From contig CAJZFM010000125.1 of assembly GCA_915070235.1 (NCBI GenBank), positions 1 to 6,413 of the forward strand: 6,413 nt of DNA, given 5' to 3'. The number at the start of each line of letters is the position of its first letter. Position 1 is the first letter of the stretch. This document shows, in pieces, positions 1 through 5,444 of the stretch. Made by a program: the position numbers and the translations under genes. The notes beneath the pieces were generated by a model. It did no database searches. It was not told the DNA's origin and saw only the letters and a program-made list of their open reading frames with translations. The DNA is from an uncultured Capnocytophaga sp. (GTDB lineage Bacteria; Bacteroidota; Bacteroidia; Flavobacteriales; Flavobacteriaceae).

Positions 1-8
1 AAACGAAA

Positions 9-2207
9 ATGAGTAAGAAGAAATTCAAACAGAAAAAGAAAAAAAACAAGGACTTCAGTAGAGATATTTTGGTTATTCTACAAAAGAATAGCAGCAAGAG
101 TTTCTCTTGGAAACAAATAGCTGAAAAGCTCAAGGCTACTTCTACCGAAATGCGTAATGATATTATTGCTTCCTTAGCCAAATTGGTCAAGCAATCGCAT
201 ATTCAAGAAACTACTCAAGGTCACTTTCAAGCACAAGAGGCTACTTACTACCACCAAGGAGTGGTGGATATGGCCTCCAACGGTAATGCTTATGTGGTGT
301 GTGAGGACTTAGACCAAGATGTATTTGTTCCTAACAACTTGCTGAACAAGGCCTTACATGGCGATCTGGTGGAAGTGTATGTCTTTCCACGCCGTCGTGA
401 AAAGCTCGAAGGGGAGATTACTCGGGTGATAGAGCGCAAGCGTACAACCTTTGTTGGGGTGGTACAGATGCAGAAGAATTTTGCCTTTGTAGTACCTACC
501 GATAGGCGTATGTATACAGACATCTTTGTTCCTAAAGAGGATTGTAATGGTGCCGAAGATGGGGATAAGGTATTGGTGCGTATTACCCAATGGACTTCTC
601 GTGCCAACTCTCCTTATGGCGTAGTGGAGAAAGTTCTCGGTAAGCCTGGGGAACACCATACTGAGATGCATGCTATCTTGGCCGAATATGGATTGCCTCA
701 TGAGTTTCCTCAGGAGGTAGAGGCCTATGCACAGCAATTGGATACTACTATCAAGGAAGAAGAGATTGCTCGCCGCAGAGATATGCGTGGAGTGCTTACC
801 TTTACCATTGACCCACGTGATGCTAAGGACTTTGACGATGCACTGTCTTTCCAAGTACTTGAGAATGGCAACTTTGAGATTGGGGTGCATATAGCCGATG
901 TCTCTCACTATGTGCAACCTGGCACTATATTGGACGATGAGGCTTACCAGCGAGCTACTTCGGTATATTTGGTGGATCGGGTGGTGCCTATGCTCCCTGA
1001 AGTATTGTCCAACTTTGCTTGCTCGCTGCGTCCTGAAGAGGAGAAATATACTTTCTCGGCTATATTTGAACTTTCTCCTCAAGCAGAAATTCGCAATGTA
1101 TGGCTCGGCCGTACGGTGATTCGCTCCGATGCACGCTTTGCCTATGAGGAAGCACAGGCGGTGATTGAGGCTTTTGATACCCCTTATATGGAGGTGCTGA
1201 CGGATTTTGTGATGCCTCAAGAGATTTCTATTCGTCCAGAAGGTAGCTATACCATTTCTAAGGAAATTGTAGAGGCAATTCTTTCGCTGAATGCCTTGGC
1301 AGAAATTCTCCGTGAGAAGCGAATGAGAGCAGGGGCTATTTCTTTTGATAAGTTGGAAGTGAAGTTTGTCTTGGACAAAAACAATAATCCCTTGGGTGTC
1401 TATACCAAGGAGAGTAAGGAGGCTAACAAACTCATAGAGGAGTTTATGTTGCTGGCCAATCGTAAGGTAGCCGAGTATGCCTCCAAGCTGCAGAAGACTT
1501 TTGTCTATCGTATTCACGATGTGCCTGATGAGGAAAAGCTCCTGCAGATGCAGGGTGTCATCTCTCGCTTTGGCTATAAGCTCAATCTCAAGGACAAGAA
1601 GAACATTTCCCATTCTATCAATCACTTGCTGCAGGAGGTGCATGGCAAGAAAGAACAGAACTTAGTGGATACCTTGGCTATTCGCTCTATGAGCAAGGCC
1701 GCTTATTCTACACATAATATAGGGCACTATGGTTTGGCTTTTGATGATTACACCCACTTCACTTCCCCTATTCGTCGTTATCCTGATGTGATGGTACATC
1801 GCCTTTTGCAGCTCTATTTGGACGCAGGTGCTTCGGCTAATGAGGCAGAATACGAAGAGAAGTGTAAGCACTCTTCTCAAATGGAGAACTTGGCTACTTC
1901 GGCTGAGCGTGATTCTATCAAGTACATGCAGATTAAGTACATGGAAGAACACAAGGATCAGGAGTTCTTGGGAGTGATTTCAGGGGTTACCGAATTTGGT
2001 ATCTATGTAGAGATTATTGAAAACAAGTGTGAGGGTATGATACGTGCACGAGATATGAAGGACGATTATTATGTATTTGACGAAAAGGCTTATGCTCTTA
2101 TAGGCGAAGTAAGCAAACAACGCTATACCTTGGGTGACGAGGTAATGATACGTGTTAAGAATACCGATTTGGTCAAGCGCTATTTAGACTTTGAATTGGT
2201 GAACTAA
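9..2207 (+). CDS. rnr: Ribonuclease R (3'-5' exoribonuclease, RNB family)
   Basis: Processive, hydrolytic 3'-to-5' exoribonuclease that degrades structured RNA in the cytoplasm and takes part in RNA quality control. The 732-residue protein has the full family architecture: a lysine-rich N-terminus (about 1-15), a winged-helix domain (about 16-75), cold-shock/OB domains (about 80-240), the RNB catalytic domain (about 258-600) and a C-terminal S1 domain (about 650-732). The signature TIDPRDAKDFDDALS holds the metal-binding aspartates D268, D274, D276 and D277, spaced as in E. coli RNase II D201/D207/D209/D210. FTSPIRRYPDVMVHR at 584-598 is the conserved late RNB motif. The ATG at 9 gives a complete N-terminus, so the gene appears whole. 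Only eight bases precede it, so its promoter or operon partner is not visible. Unlike E. coli RNase R there is no basic tail after S1; the basic segment is at the N-terminus. It ends just before a strong terminator. Confidence 0.97.
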   Translation: MSKKKFKQKKKKNKDFSRDILVILQKNSSKSFSWKQIAEKLKATSTEMRNDIIASLAKLVKQSHIQETTQGHFQAQEATYYHQGVVDMASNGNAYVVCEDLDQDVFVPNNLLNKALHGDLVEVYVFPRRREKLEGEITRVIERKRTTFVGVVQMQKNFAFVVPTDRRMYTDIFVPKEDCNGAEDGDKVLVRITQWTSRANSPYGVVEKVLGKPGEHHTEMHAILAEYGLPHEFPQEVEAYAQQLDTTIKEEEIARRRDMRGVLTFTIDPRDAKDFDDALSFQVLENGNFEIGVHIADVSHYVQPGTILDDEAYQRATSVYLVDRVVPMLPEVLSNFACSLRPEEEKYTFSAIFELSPQAEIRNVWLGRTVIRSDARFAYEEAQAVIEAFDTPYMEVLTDFVMPQEISIRPEGSYTISKEIVEAILSLNALAEILREKRMRAGAISFDKLEVKFVLDKNNNPLGVYTKESKEANKLIEEFMLLANRKVAEYASKLQKTFVYRIHDVPDEEKLLQMQGVISRFGYKLNLKDKKNISHSINHLLQEVHGKKEQNLVDTLAIRSMSKAAYSTHNIGHYGLAFDDYTHFTSPIRRYPDVMVHRLLQLYLDAGASANEAEYEEKCKHSSQMENLATSAERDSIKYMQIKYMEEHKDQEFLGVISGVTEFGIYVEIIENKCEGMIRARDMKDDYYVFDEKAYALIGEVSKQRYTLGDEVMIRVKNTDLVKRYLDFELVN

Positions 2208-2209
2208 CT

Positions 2210-2244
2210 AAAAAACTCCGAACGAGAAAAGTTCGGAGTTTTTT
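2210..2244. terminator. Bidirectional intrinsic terminator between rnr and the lipoprotein gene
   Basis: Three bases after the rnr stop, ACTCCGAAC (2215-2223) pairs perfectly with GTTCGGAGT (2231-2239) around a 7-nt loop. The stem continues as A/T pairs out to 2210 and 2244. The flanking A and T runs give a U-tract in either direction, so the same hairpin can end rnr on the plus strand and the convergent lipoprotein gene on the minus strand. Confidence 0.9.
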
Positions 2245-2266
2245 ATATAAACTATTTTTCTGCTAT

Positions 2267-2737
2267 TTATTTTTGTTTGGTATATACTTTATAGTATTTT
2301 TCAGCGTCATAATTATGGTAGATGGTCAGTTGGGTATTGTTATTTTCAAGAGTAATTTTTTGAGGCATCATATAGGTTTTTCCTTTTACTTCTATTTCTA
2401 AGTAGAGTTTGTTTTCCTCTTTTTTGTATTCATAAGTAGGATATACCTCTTTTTTACTTCTACATTCTATAGTATTATCGTAAGGGTTGAATCTTCCCTT
2501 TTGGTAACTTTCATTAATAGCTTCTTTCTCTTGGAAGACAAAAGTTTCATTGGCATCACAATCGTTATAGAGTTCTTTTATTTCACCGTTTTCTACTTTT
2601 TTAGTAATCTTCCAAGTACCTAAAAGTACTGATTTAGGTGTATCATTTTTTTCTTCTTTTTTGCAGTTACAATCATTATTTTTACTGCAAGATAATGCCA
2701 AGTAGGCGGCTGCAAAGAGTAAAACAATTTTTTTCAT
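2267..2737 (-). CDS. Small lipocalin-like lipoprotein
   Basis: Predicted 156-residue envelope lipoprotein. MKKIVLLFAAAYLALSC is a signal peptide with lipobox LALSC, so Cys17 would be lipidated after cleavage. After a short charged linker with two more cysteines (C23, C25), the domain begins with LLGTWKITKK (38-47). A predicted beta-rich body follows, with a likely disulfide pair C60/C92, resembling the lipocalin-like domains common in Bacteroidota lipoproteins. The ligand is unknown. Residues after the lipidated Cys are S-K-N-N-D, a partial resemblance to the Capnocytophaga surface-export signal (Cys-X-Lys followed by two acidic residues), but with Asn in place of the acids, so surface exposure is uncertain. 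The gene is visibly richer in A+T than rnr, with many AAA/AAT codons, as is common for accessory lipoproteins. It is a single gene, convergent with rnr. The lipoprotein call is firm; the fold assignment is moderate. Confidence 0.8.
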   Translation of the reverse strand: MKKIVLLFAAAYLALSCSKNNDCNCKKEEKNDTPKSVLLGTWKITKKVENGEIKELYNDCDANETFVFQEKEAINESYQKGRFNPYDNTIECRSKKEVYPTYEYKKEENKLYLEIEVKGKTYMMPQKITLENNNTQLTIYHNYDAEKYYKVYTKQK

Positions 2738-2761
2738 ATTGTTAGTATTTTAAATTCGTGA

Positions 2762-2769
2762 CAAAGGTA
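2762..2769 (-). promoter_or_regulatory. Candidate -7 box for the lipoprotein gene
   Basis: On the minus strand this reads TACCTTTG, an exact match to the Bacteroidota -7 consensus TAnnTTTG, placed 24 bases before the ATG. No convincing -33 TTG is seen at the usual spacing, so the promoter may be weak or activator-dependent. It lies almost back to back with the plus-strand promoter at 2779-2809. Confidence 0.5.
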
Positions 2770-2778
2770 ATAAAAATA

Positions 2779-2809
2779 TTTGTTTTCCTACTATTTTTTA
2801 TTAATTTTG
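2779..2809 (+). promoter_or_regulatory. Candidate sigma-A (Bacteroidota-type) promoter for the methyltransferase gene
   Basis: TTTG at 2779-2782 is followed after 19 bases by TAATTTTG at 2802-2809. This fits the TTG/TTTG-N(17-23)-TAnnTTTG promoter of Bacteroidota. Transcription would start near 2816, giving a leader of about 145 nt that contains the first parS palindrome and then the ATG at 2962. The match is by consensus only, in AT-rich DNA where chance hits occur. Confidence 0.5.
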
Positions 2810-2832
2810 TTGCTTATTATTAGCTATTTAAT

Positions 2833-2850
2833 TTGTTCCACGTGGAACAA
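2833..2850. promoter_or_regulatory. parS: parS-like site 1 (predicted ParB/Spo0J binding site)
   Basis: An 18-bp perfect palindrome whose core, TGTTCCACGTGGAACA (2834-2849), is the conserved chromosomal parS element with symmetrical T-to-C and A-to-G changes relative to TGTTTCACGTGAAACA. The same 16 bases recur at 4363 and 5405. ParB would load here and spread as a CTP-dependent clamp to organise and segregate the origin region. No T-run follows, so it does not look like a terminator. No parA or parB gene is in the window. Confidence 0.85.
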
Positions 2851-2853
2851 TTA

Positions 2854-2881
2854 AGTGAGAAGTTAATAGTGAATAATGAAA
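2854..2881. repeat. Degenerate heptamer repeats beside parS site 1
   Basis: Four in-phase, imperfect 7-mers (AGTGAGA, AGTTAAT, AGTGAAT, AATGAAA) start four bases after the first parS palindrome. They resemble the heptamers at 5424-5444 and 6286-6320 read on the opposite strand. The units are degenerate and A-rich, so this call is tentative. Confidence 0.35.
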
Positions 2882-2926
2882 AACTGATTGATACTTTTAC
2901 TCAAATGCTCAGCTTTAAGTATTCAC

Positions 2927-2934
2927 TATCTTTG
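2927..2934 (+). promoter_or_regulatory. Second candidate -7 box for the methyltransferase gene
   Basis: TATCTTTG matches TAnnTTTG exactly and lies 27 bases before the ATG at 2962, a usual distance for a short leader. There is no clear TTG at the -33 position. It may be used instead of, or together with, the better two-part promoter at 2779-2809. Confidence 0.4.
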
Positions 2935-2961
2935 TTTTTCACTTTAAATTTTTTACTTATT

Positions 2962-3624
2962 ATGTTTCCTCCTATAACTGATAACTTACTATTGGGCAGG
3001 CAGTTGCGCTGTCCTGAAGGAGCACTCGCCAAGGAAGTGGGTGCTTATATCTTTGCCTCCAACCGAAATATGATAGAGCGTACTATAGATTGCCTTCCCC
3101 TTTCTGGAGTAAAACAGCTATTGGAAATAGGTTTTGGTAATGGAGCACACCTTCCCTACCTCTTTGCCAAGGCACCCTACTTGTACTATACAGGGGTAGA
3201 ACGCTCTGAACCTATGATAGCTGATGCTACTGCACTTAATACTGAGCTTGTGGAGCAAGGAAAGGCTGTTTTCTTGCACGCTCCTACCGAGGGGCTACCT
3301 CCACTCCCCTATGAGTGTTTTGAGGTCTGTTTTACTGTCAATACGTACTATTTTATTACAGACTTGAGGGCTTATTTTGCTCAGGTCTATTCCTTACTTA
3401 GGCAGGGAGGTAGCTTTGTTTTGGGAGCTATTAATAAACAATTTGGTGAGCGTATGCCCTTTACCAAGGAAATATTCACTTTCTATACCCCTGAGCAGCT
3501 TCAAGAGCTATTGCTTTCGGTAGGTTTTTCAGCTTTTGAATTACAGACTTTTACGGAAGAGATTCCCACTAAGCGTGGTACTACTATAGAGCGACCTTTT
3601 GAGGTAATAACAGTGAGAAAATAA
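2962..3624 (+). CDS. Class I SAM-dependent methyltransferase (Methyltransf_11-like)
   Basis: Predicted cytoplasmic methyltransferase of 220 residues with a Rossmann-type SAM-binding fold; the substrate is unknown. Motif I is LLEIGFGNGAH (53-63), binding the methionine part of SAM. The acidic residue E80 in YTGVERS follows strand 2 and would bind the ribose. The strand-4 region is CFTVNTYYFI (about 123-132), and LLRQGGSFVLG (145-155) is the usual segment before strand 5. FYTPEQLQELLLSVGF (174-189) is a typical late helix of this family. The ATG at 2962 is chosen because homology-like sequence begins there. An in-frame TTG at 2833 would add 43 residues encoded by the parS palindrome and low-complexity DNA, which look like non-coding sequence. 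The next gene begins 60 bases downstream, so co-transcription with the exporter is possible, but a -7 box lies in the gap. Confidence 0.85.
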   Translation: MFPPITDNLLLGRQLRCPEGALAKEVGAYIFASNRNMIERTIDCLPLSGVKQLLEIGFGNGAHLPYLFAKAPYLYYTGVERSEPMIADATALNTELVEQGKAVFLHAPTEGLPPLPYECFEVCFTVNTYYFITDLRAYFAQVYSLLRQGGSFVLGAINKQFGERMPFTKEIFTFYTPEQLQELLLSVGFSAFELQTFTEEIPTKRGTTIERPFEVITVRK

Positions 3625-3661
3625 AGTTTTTATTTTTCTTTTATAATATCTATTTTTTCAG

Positions 3662-3669
3662 TATATTTG
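3662..3669 (+). promoter_or_regulatory. Candidate -7 box for the LysE-family gene
   Basis: TATATTTG matches TAnnTTTG and lies 15 bases before the ATG at 3685, which leaves a very short leader. The -33 position is a T-run without the G of TTTG. A TTG start at 3667 would overlap this box, another reason to prefer the ATG. Confidence 0.4.
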
Positions 3670-3684
3670 CTTTTTCTTTTAGCA

Positions 3685-4344
3685 ATGATAGAGACTATTT
3701 TTATAGCAATTTCCTTAGGGATTATTTTAGCTTTCACTATAGGGCCTGTATTTTTTATTTTGATAGAGACCAGCATTACTAAGGGGGCGCGTTCGGCTTT
3801 GGCTTTTGATCTGGGAGCTATTTCAGGAGATATATTTTTTATAGCTTTGGCCTATTGGGGTACCAGTAAGTTGTCGGCTTATATAGAGAATAACCCCAAT
3901 TTGTTTGTCTATGGGGGCTTGCTTATCATTGTGTATGGCTTGTTTTCTTTCGTTAAGGAGCGCCGTGATTTTAGGCTACACCCTCCGCAAACTCGGATAG
4001 TAGCTATTAAGGAAGGTAGTTATTTTACTTATTTTTATAAGGGTTTTTTTCTCAATGTGATTAATGTAGGAGTATTTTTCTATTGGTTGGCTACTATTGC
4101 TACTTTCTCTGCTCGTCCTGGTATGACCCCTACTCGTGTATTATTCTTCTTAGCAACTATATTGCTTACCTATTTGCTTACTGATGTACTAAAAATTCTC
4201 ATAGCTAAGCGCTTACGTCATCGCCTTACCCCTACCAATATACACAAGGTGAAGCAAGGTATCAATATCTTTTTAGTGATTTTTGGAGTATTCCTTTTGA
4301 TAAATGGCTTCTTTCCAAACTTGATTCAAACGATTAAAAAATAG
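3685..4344 (+). CDS. LysE/RhtB-type transporter, predicted amino-acid exporter
   Basis: Inner-membrane protein of 219 residues, the usual length for the LysE/RhtB exporter superfamily. Six hydrophobic segments are visible at about 4-26, 38-60, 72-91, 119-142, 150-174 and 190-211. The first carries the family hallmark IGPVFFILIETSITKG (19-34), whose Gly-Pro pair is characteristic. The basic stretch KERRDFRLHPPQTR (91-104) forms the large loop after segment 3. KGFFLNVINVGVFFYWLA (119-136) matches the conserved fourth helix, where many members have an N-P pair; here it is N-V. Members export amino acids or related small molecules by proton exchange, but the substrate cannot be read from the sequence. 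The ATG at 3685 gives the typical start MIETIFIAISLG; the upstream TTG at 3667 adds six residues and overlaps a promoter box. It converges on the OmpH-like gene across the parS/terminator palindrome. Confidence 0.85.
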   Translation: MIETIFIAISLGIILAFTIGPVFFILIETSITKGARSALAFDLGAISGDIFFIALAYWGTSKLSAYIENNPNLFVYGGLLIIVYGLFSFVKERRDFRLHPPQTRIVAIKEGSYFTYFYKGFFLNVINVGVFFYWLATIATFSARPGMTPTRVLFFLATILLTYLLTDVLKILIAKRLRHRLTPTNIHKVKQGINIFLVIFGVFLLINGFFPNLIQTIKK

Positions 4345-4355
4345 TATTAATCATA

Positions 4356-4385
4356 AAAAAAGTGTTCCACGTGGAACACTTTTTT
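4356..4385. promoter_or_regulatory. parS: parS-like site 2 (predicted ParB/Spo0J binding site) in a long palindrome
   Basis: The core TGTTCCACGTGGAACA at 4363-4378 is identical to the other two sites. Here the symmetry continues without mismatch through AG/CT and A/T runs to 4356 and 4385, giving a 30-bp perfect palindrome. It reaches 4353-4388 if one mismatch is allowed. It sits between two convergent stop codons (4344 and 4426), so it lies outside coding sequence like the others. Confidence 0.85.
4356..4385. terminator. Bidirectional terminator overlapping parS site 2
   Basis: Transcribed in either direction, the palindrome folds into a stem with AGTGTTCC paired to GGAACACT and an ACGT loop, followed by a T-run. 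It lies 11 bases after the LysE-family stop and 40 bases after the OmpH-like stop, where a shared terminator for convergent genes is expected. No other hairpin with a T-run is seen in the gap. Termination is inferred from structure and position. Confidence 0.7.
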
Positions 4386-4425
4386 AATAATCAATAATAA
4401 ACTTAAACAACGAGTAAAGTAATCA

Positions 4426-4932
4426 TTACTTTTTTTCATTGAGTGCTTTCACTATATCGGCAGTAATATCTTTGTCTGCTTTTCCATAGTGCACGCTACC
4501 TCCGTCATTGGCGCCCAAGATGAAGTCATAATCATGTTGTTTGCCATAGTCTTTGATGAAGTTTTTGACTTTTTTCAGGAGGGTATCCATTTTGGTACGG
4601 CTTTCTTCTTGTATAGCTTGTTCTTCTACCATGAGTTGTTGTTGTAGGAGTTGGCTTTCTTGAGCCAGTTCGCCATACTTTTGTTGTGCTACTGCGGGGG
4701 CTAAGCTCTTAGCTTGTGCTTCGAAGGCCTGTGCTTTCACTTGGAAGGCCTGTGAGATGCTATCACGCTTGAGCTGGTACTTATTGATTTTCCCTTTGAG
4801 CATTGCTTCCAAATCCTTTTTTTCTTGATATTCATCTAAGAGCTTGCTGTTATCTACATAAGCGATTTTTTGACTTTGCTGACAAGCAGCGAGGCTCAAT
4901 ACGAATGCGACACCTAAGATAACTTTATTCAT
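4426..4932 (-). CDS. OmpH/Skp-family periplasmic chaperone-like lipoprotein
   Basis: Predicted 168-residue member of the OmpH/Skp family, whose members hold unfolded outer-membrane proteins in the periplasm in Gram-negative bacteria. The start MNKVILGVAFVLSLAAC is a lipoprotein signal with Cys17 as the lipidation site, so this version is probably membrane-anchored rather than soluble like E. coli Skp. KIAYVDNSKLLDEY (22-35) is the usual first strand and helix start of the family. A long Gln/Glu/Lys/Ala-rich region (about 36-125) would form the coiled-coil tentacle. YDFILGANDGGSVHYGKADKDITADIVKALN (135-165) is the C-terminal part of the body and is typical of Bacteroidota OmpH-like proteins. 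The residues after Cys17 (QQSQK) lack a surface-export signal, which fits a periplasm-facing protein. It stands alone, with its own -7 box upstream. It could be a divergent paralogue with a narrower client range. Confidence 0.85.
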   Translation of the reverse strand: MNKVILGVAFVLSLAACQQSQKIAYVDNSKLLDEYQEKKDLEAMLKGKINKYQLKRDSISQAFQVKAQAFEAQAKSLAPAVAQQKYGELAQESQLLQQQLMVEEQAIQEESRTKMDTLLKKVKNFIKDYGKQHDYDFILGANDGGSVHYGKADKDITADIVKALNEKK

Positions 4933-4970
4933 AACTATACGGTTTTTACATTATTTCTCAAATTCAGCCA

Positions 4971-4978
4971 CAAATGTA
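4971..4978 (-). promoter_or_regulatory. Candidate -7 box for the OmpH-like gene
   Basis: The minus strand reads TACATTTG, an exact TAnnTTTG match, 38 bases before the ATG. The leader would be about 30 nt. No good TTG is present at -33. Confidence 0.5.
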
Positions 4979-5100
4979 CGAAAGTTAATGAAGATTCTAT
5001 TCTTTTTTAACAAAATAAATAGGATAAGAATGAATATTTAACTTTTGCACTCCTTACTCCTTGTTTTTTGCTTTTTATTTTATTACTCTCAAAAATTTTG

Positions 5101-5147
5101 CTTTCATAAATGTATCAAATTTCTATTTTCTTTTTATTTTGATATAA
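5101..5147 (+). repeat. Dispersed 47-bp repeat, copy A
   Basis: Matches 6347-6393 in the same orientation at 44 of 47 positions, with the last 31 bases identical. The three differences are at repeat positions 7, 11 and 16. Within copy A, TATCAAA (5113-5119) and TTTGATA (5138-5144) are inverted arms around 18 bases; in copy B the left arm is changed to TATTAAA. Both copies are intergenic. Confidence 0.8.
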
Positions 5148-5233
5148 GAATACATTTAATAGTAAAATCGTTTAAAAATAACTATTTAAAATAATTTTTT
5201 GTTATTTATATATCTATTTGGGTATGATAATCC

Positions 5234-5328
5234 TGAGTTTGGCATAGTAAGAGTTATCTATAAAAACTATCAAATATATACACCTGTGTATATAGAAGAA
5301 AAACTATAGCTTACCTATATCAAACTCA
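5234..5328. repeat. Multi-part inverted repeat (possible long hairpin)
   Basis: Nested complementary segments surround one centre: TGAGTTTG (5234-5241) with CAAACTCA (5321-5328), GTAAG (5247-5251) with CTTAC (5310-5314), CTATA (5258-5262) with TATAG (5305-5309), and TATATACAC (5275-5283) with GTGTATATA (5286-5294). The pairs occur in the correct nested order with small internal loops, which suggests a cruciform or RNA hairpin of about 95 nt. There is no T-run after it on the plus strand, and no function is evident. Confidence 0.6.
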
Positions 5329-5401
5329 TACTATATTGAGAAATGGTATCTTTGAGATACTATTTATTGCATCTCTACATAGGTGCTGGCTTAGATAGTT
5401 T

Positions 5402-5423
5402 AATTGTTCCACGTGGAACAATT
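5402..5423. promoter_or_regulatory. parS: parS-like site 3 (predicted ParB/Spo0J binding site)
   Basis: The core TGTTCCACGTGGAACA at 5405-5420 lies inside a 22-bp perfect palindrome ending two bases before the stop codon of the second methyltransferase gene (minus strand). Read from that gene, no T-run follows, so it is not a typical terminator. It is the third exact copy, with centre-to-centre distances of 1529 and 1042 bp between neighbouring sites. Confidence 0.85.
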
Positions 5424-5444
5424 TATTACTTTTTACTTTTTACT
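5424..5444. repeat. Three heptamer repeats abutting parS site 3
   Basis: TATTACT, TTTTACT and TTTTACT lie in phase directly next to the parS palindrome. On the minus strand they encode the last residues of the methyltransferase (KVKSKK plus stop), so the gene end runs into the repeat. Confidence 0.55.

Larger units (their letters stand above)
4979..5401. other. AT-rich intergenic region without a recognisable gene
   Basis: About 420 bp between the OmpH-like promoter and parS site 3. Only very short open frames occur (around ten codons) and no tRNA-like fold is seen. It contains one copy of the 47-bp repeat (5101-5147), the multi-part inverted repeat (5234-5328) and a small hairpin GTATCT-TTG-AGATAC (5346-5360). 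A TAnnTTTG-like box, TATATTTG, lies on the minus strand at 5271-5278. The stretch 5150-5215 is almost purely A/T. No array of DnaA boxes is evident; TTATCTATA at 5254 and ATATACACA on the minus strand at 5285-5293 are only weak resemblances. Confidence 0.6.

Noticed and set aside
814..819. Additional CACGTG core inside rnr that might be a fourth parS
   Set aside because: The flanks do not continue the palindrome (CC before, AT after), and the bases encode the conserved catalytic-motif region of RNase R.
354..1643. Long open frame on the minus strand opposite rnr
   Set aside because: It has no recognisable domain and lies entirely antisense to a clear rnr gene; it is a codon-bias shadow.
2833..2961. 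TTG start giving a 263-residue methyltransferase
   Set aside because: The added residues are encoded by the parS palindrome, heptamer-like repeats and promoter-like DNA; the ATG at 2962 gives a normal family start.
4416..4432. Inverted repeat AAAGTAAT-C-ATTACTTT at the OmpH-like stop codon
   Set aside because: A one-base loop cannot form an RNA hairpin, it overlaps the stop codon, and such A/T symmetry is frequent in this DNA; no support as an operator.
5254..5293. DnaA boxes (TTATCTATA; ATATACACA on the minus strand)
   Set aside because: Each departs from TTATnCACA, they are few, and they are part of the inverted repeat; not enough to call an origin.
2833..5423. The three palindromes as ends of a mobile element or integron-like cassettes
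   Set aside because: No transposase, integrase or target duplication is present, the genes between are ordinary, and the sequence is better explained as parS.
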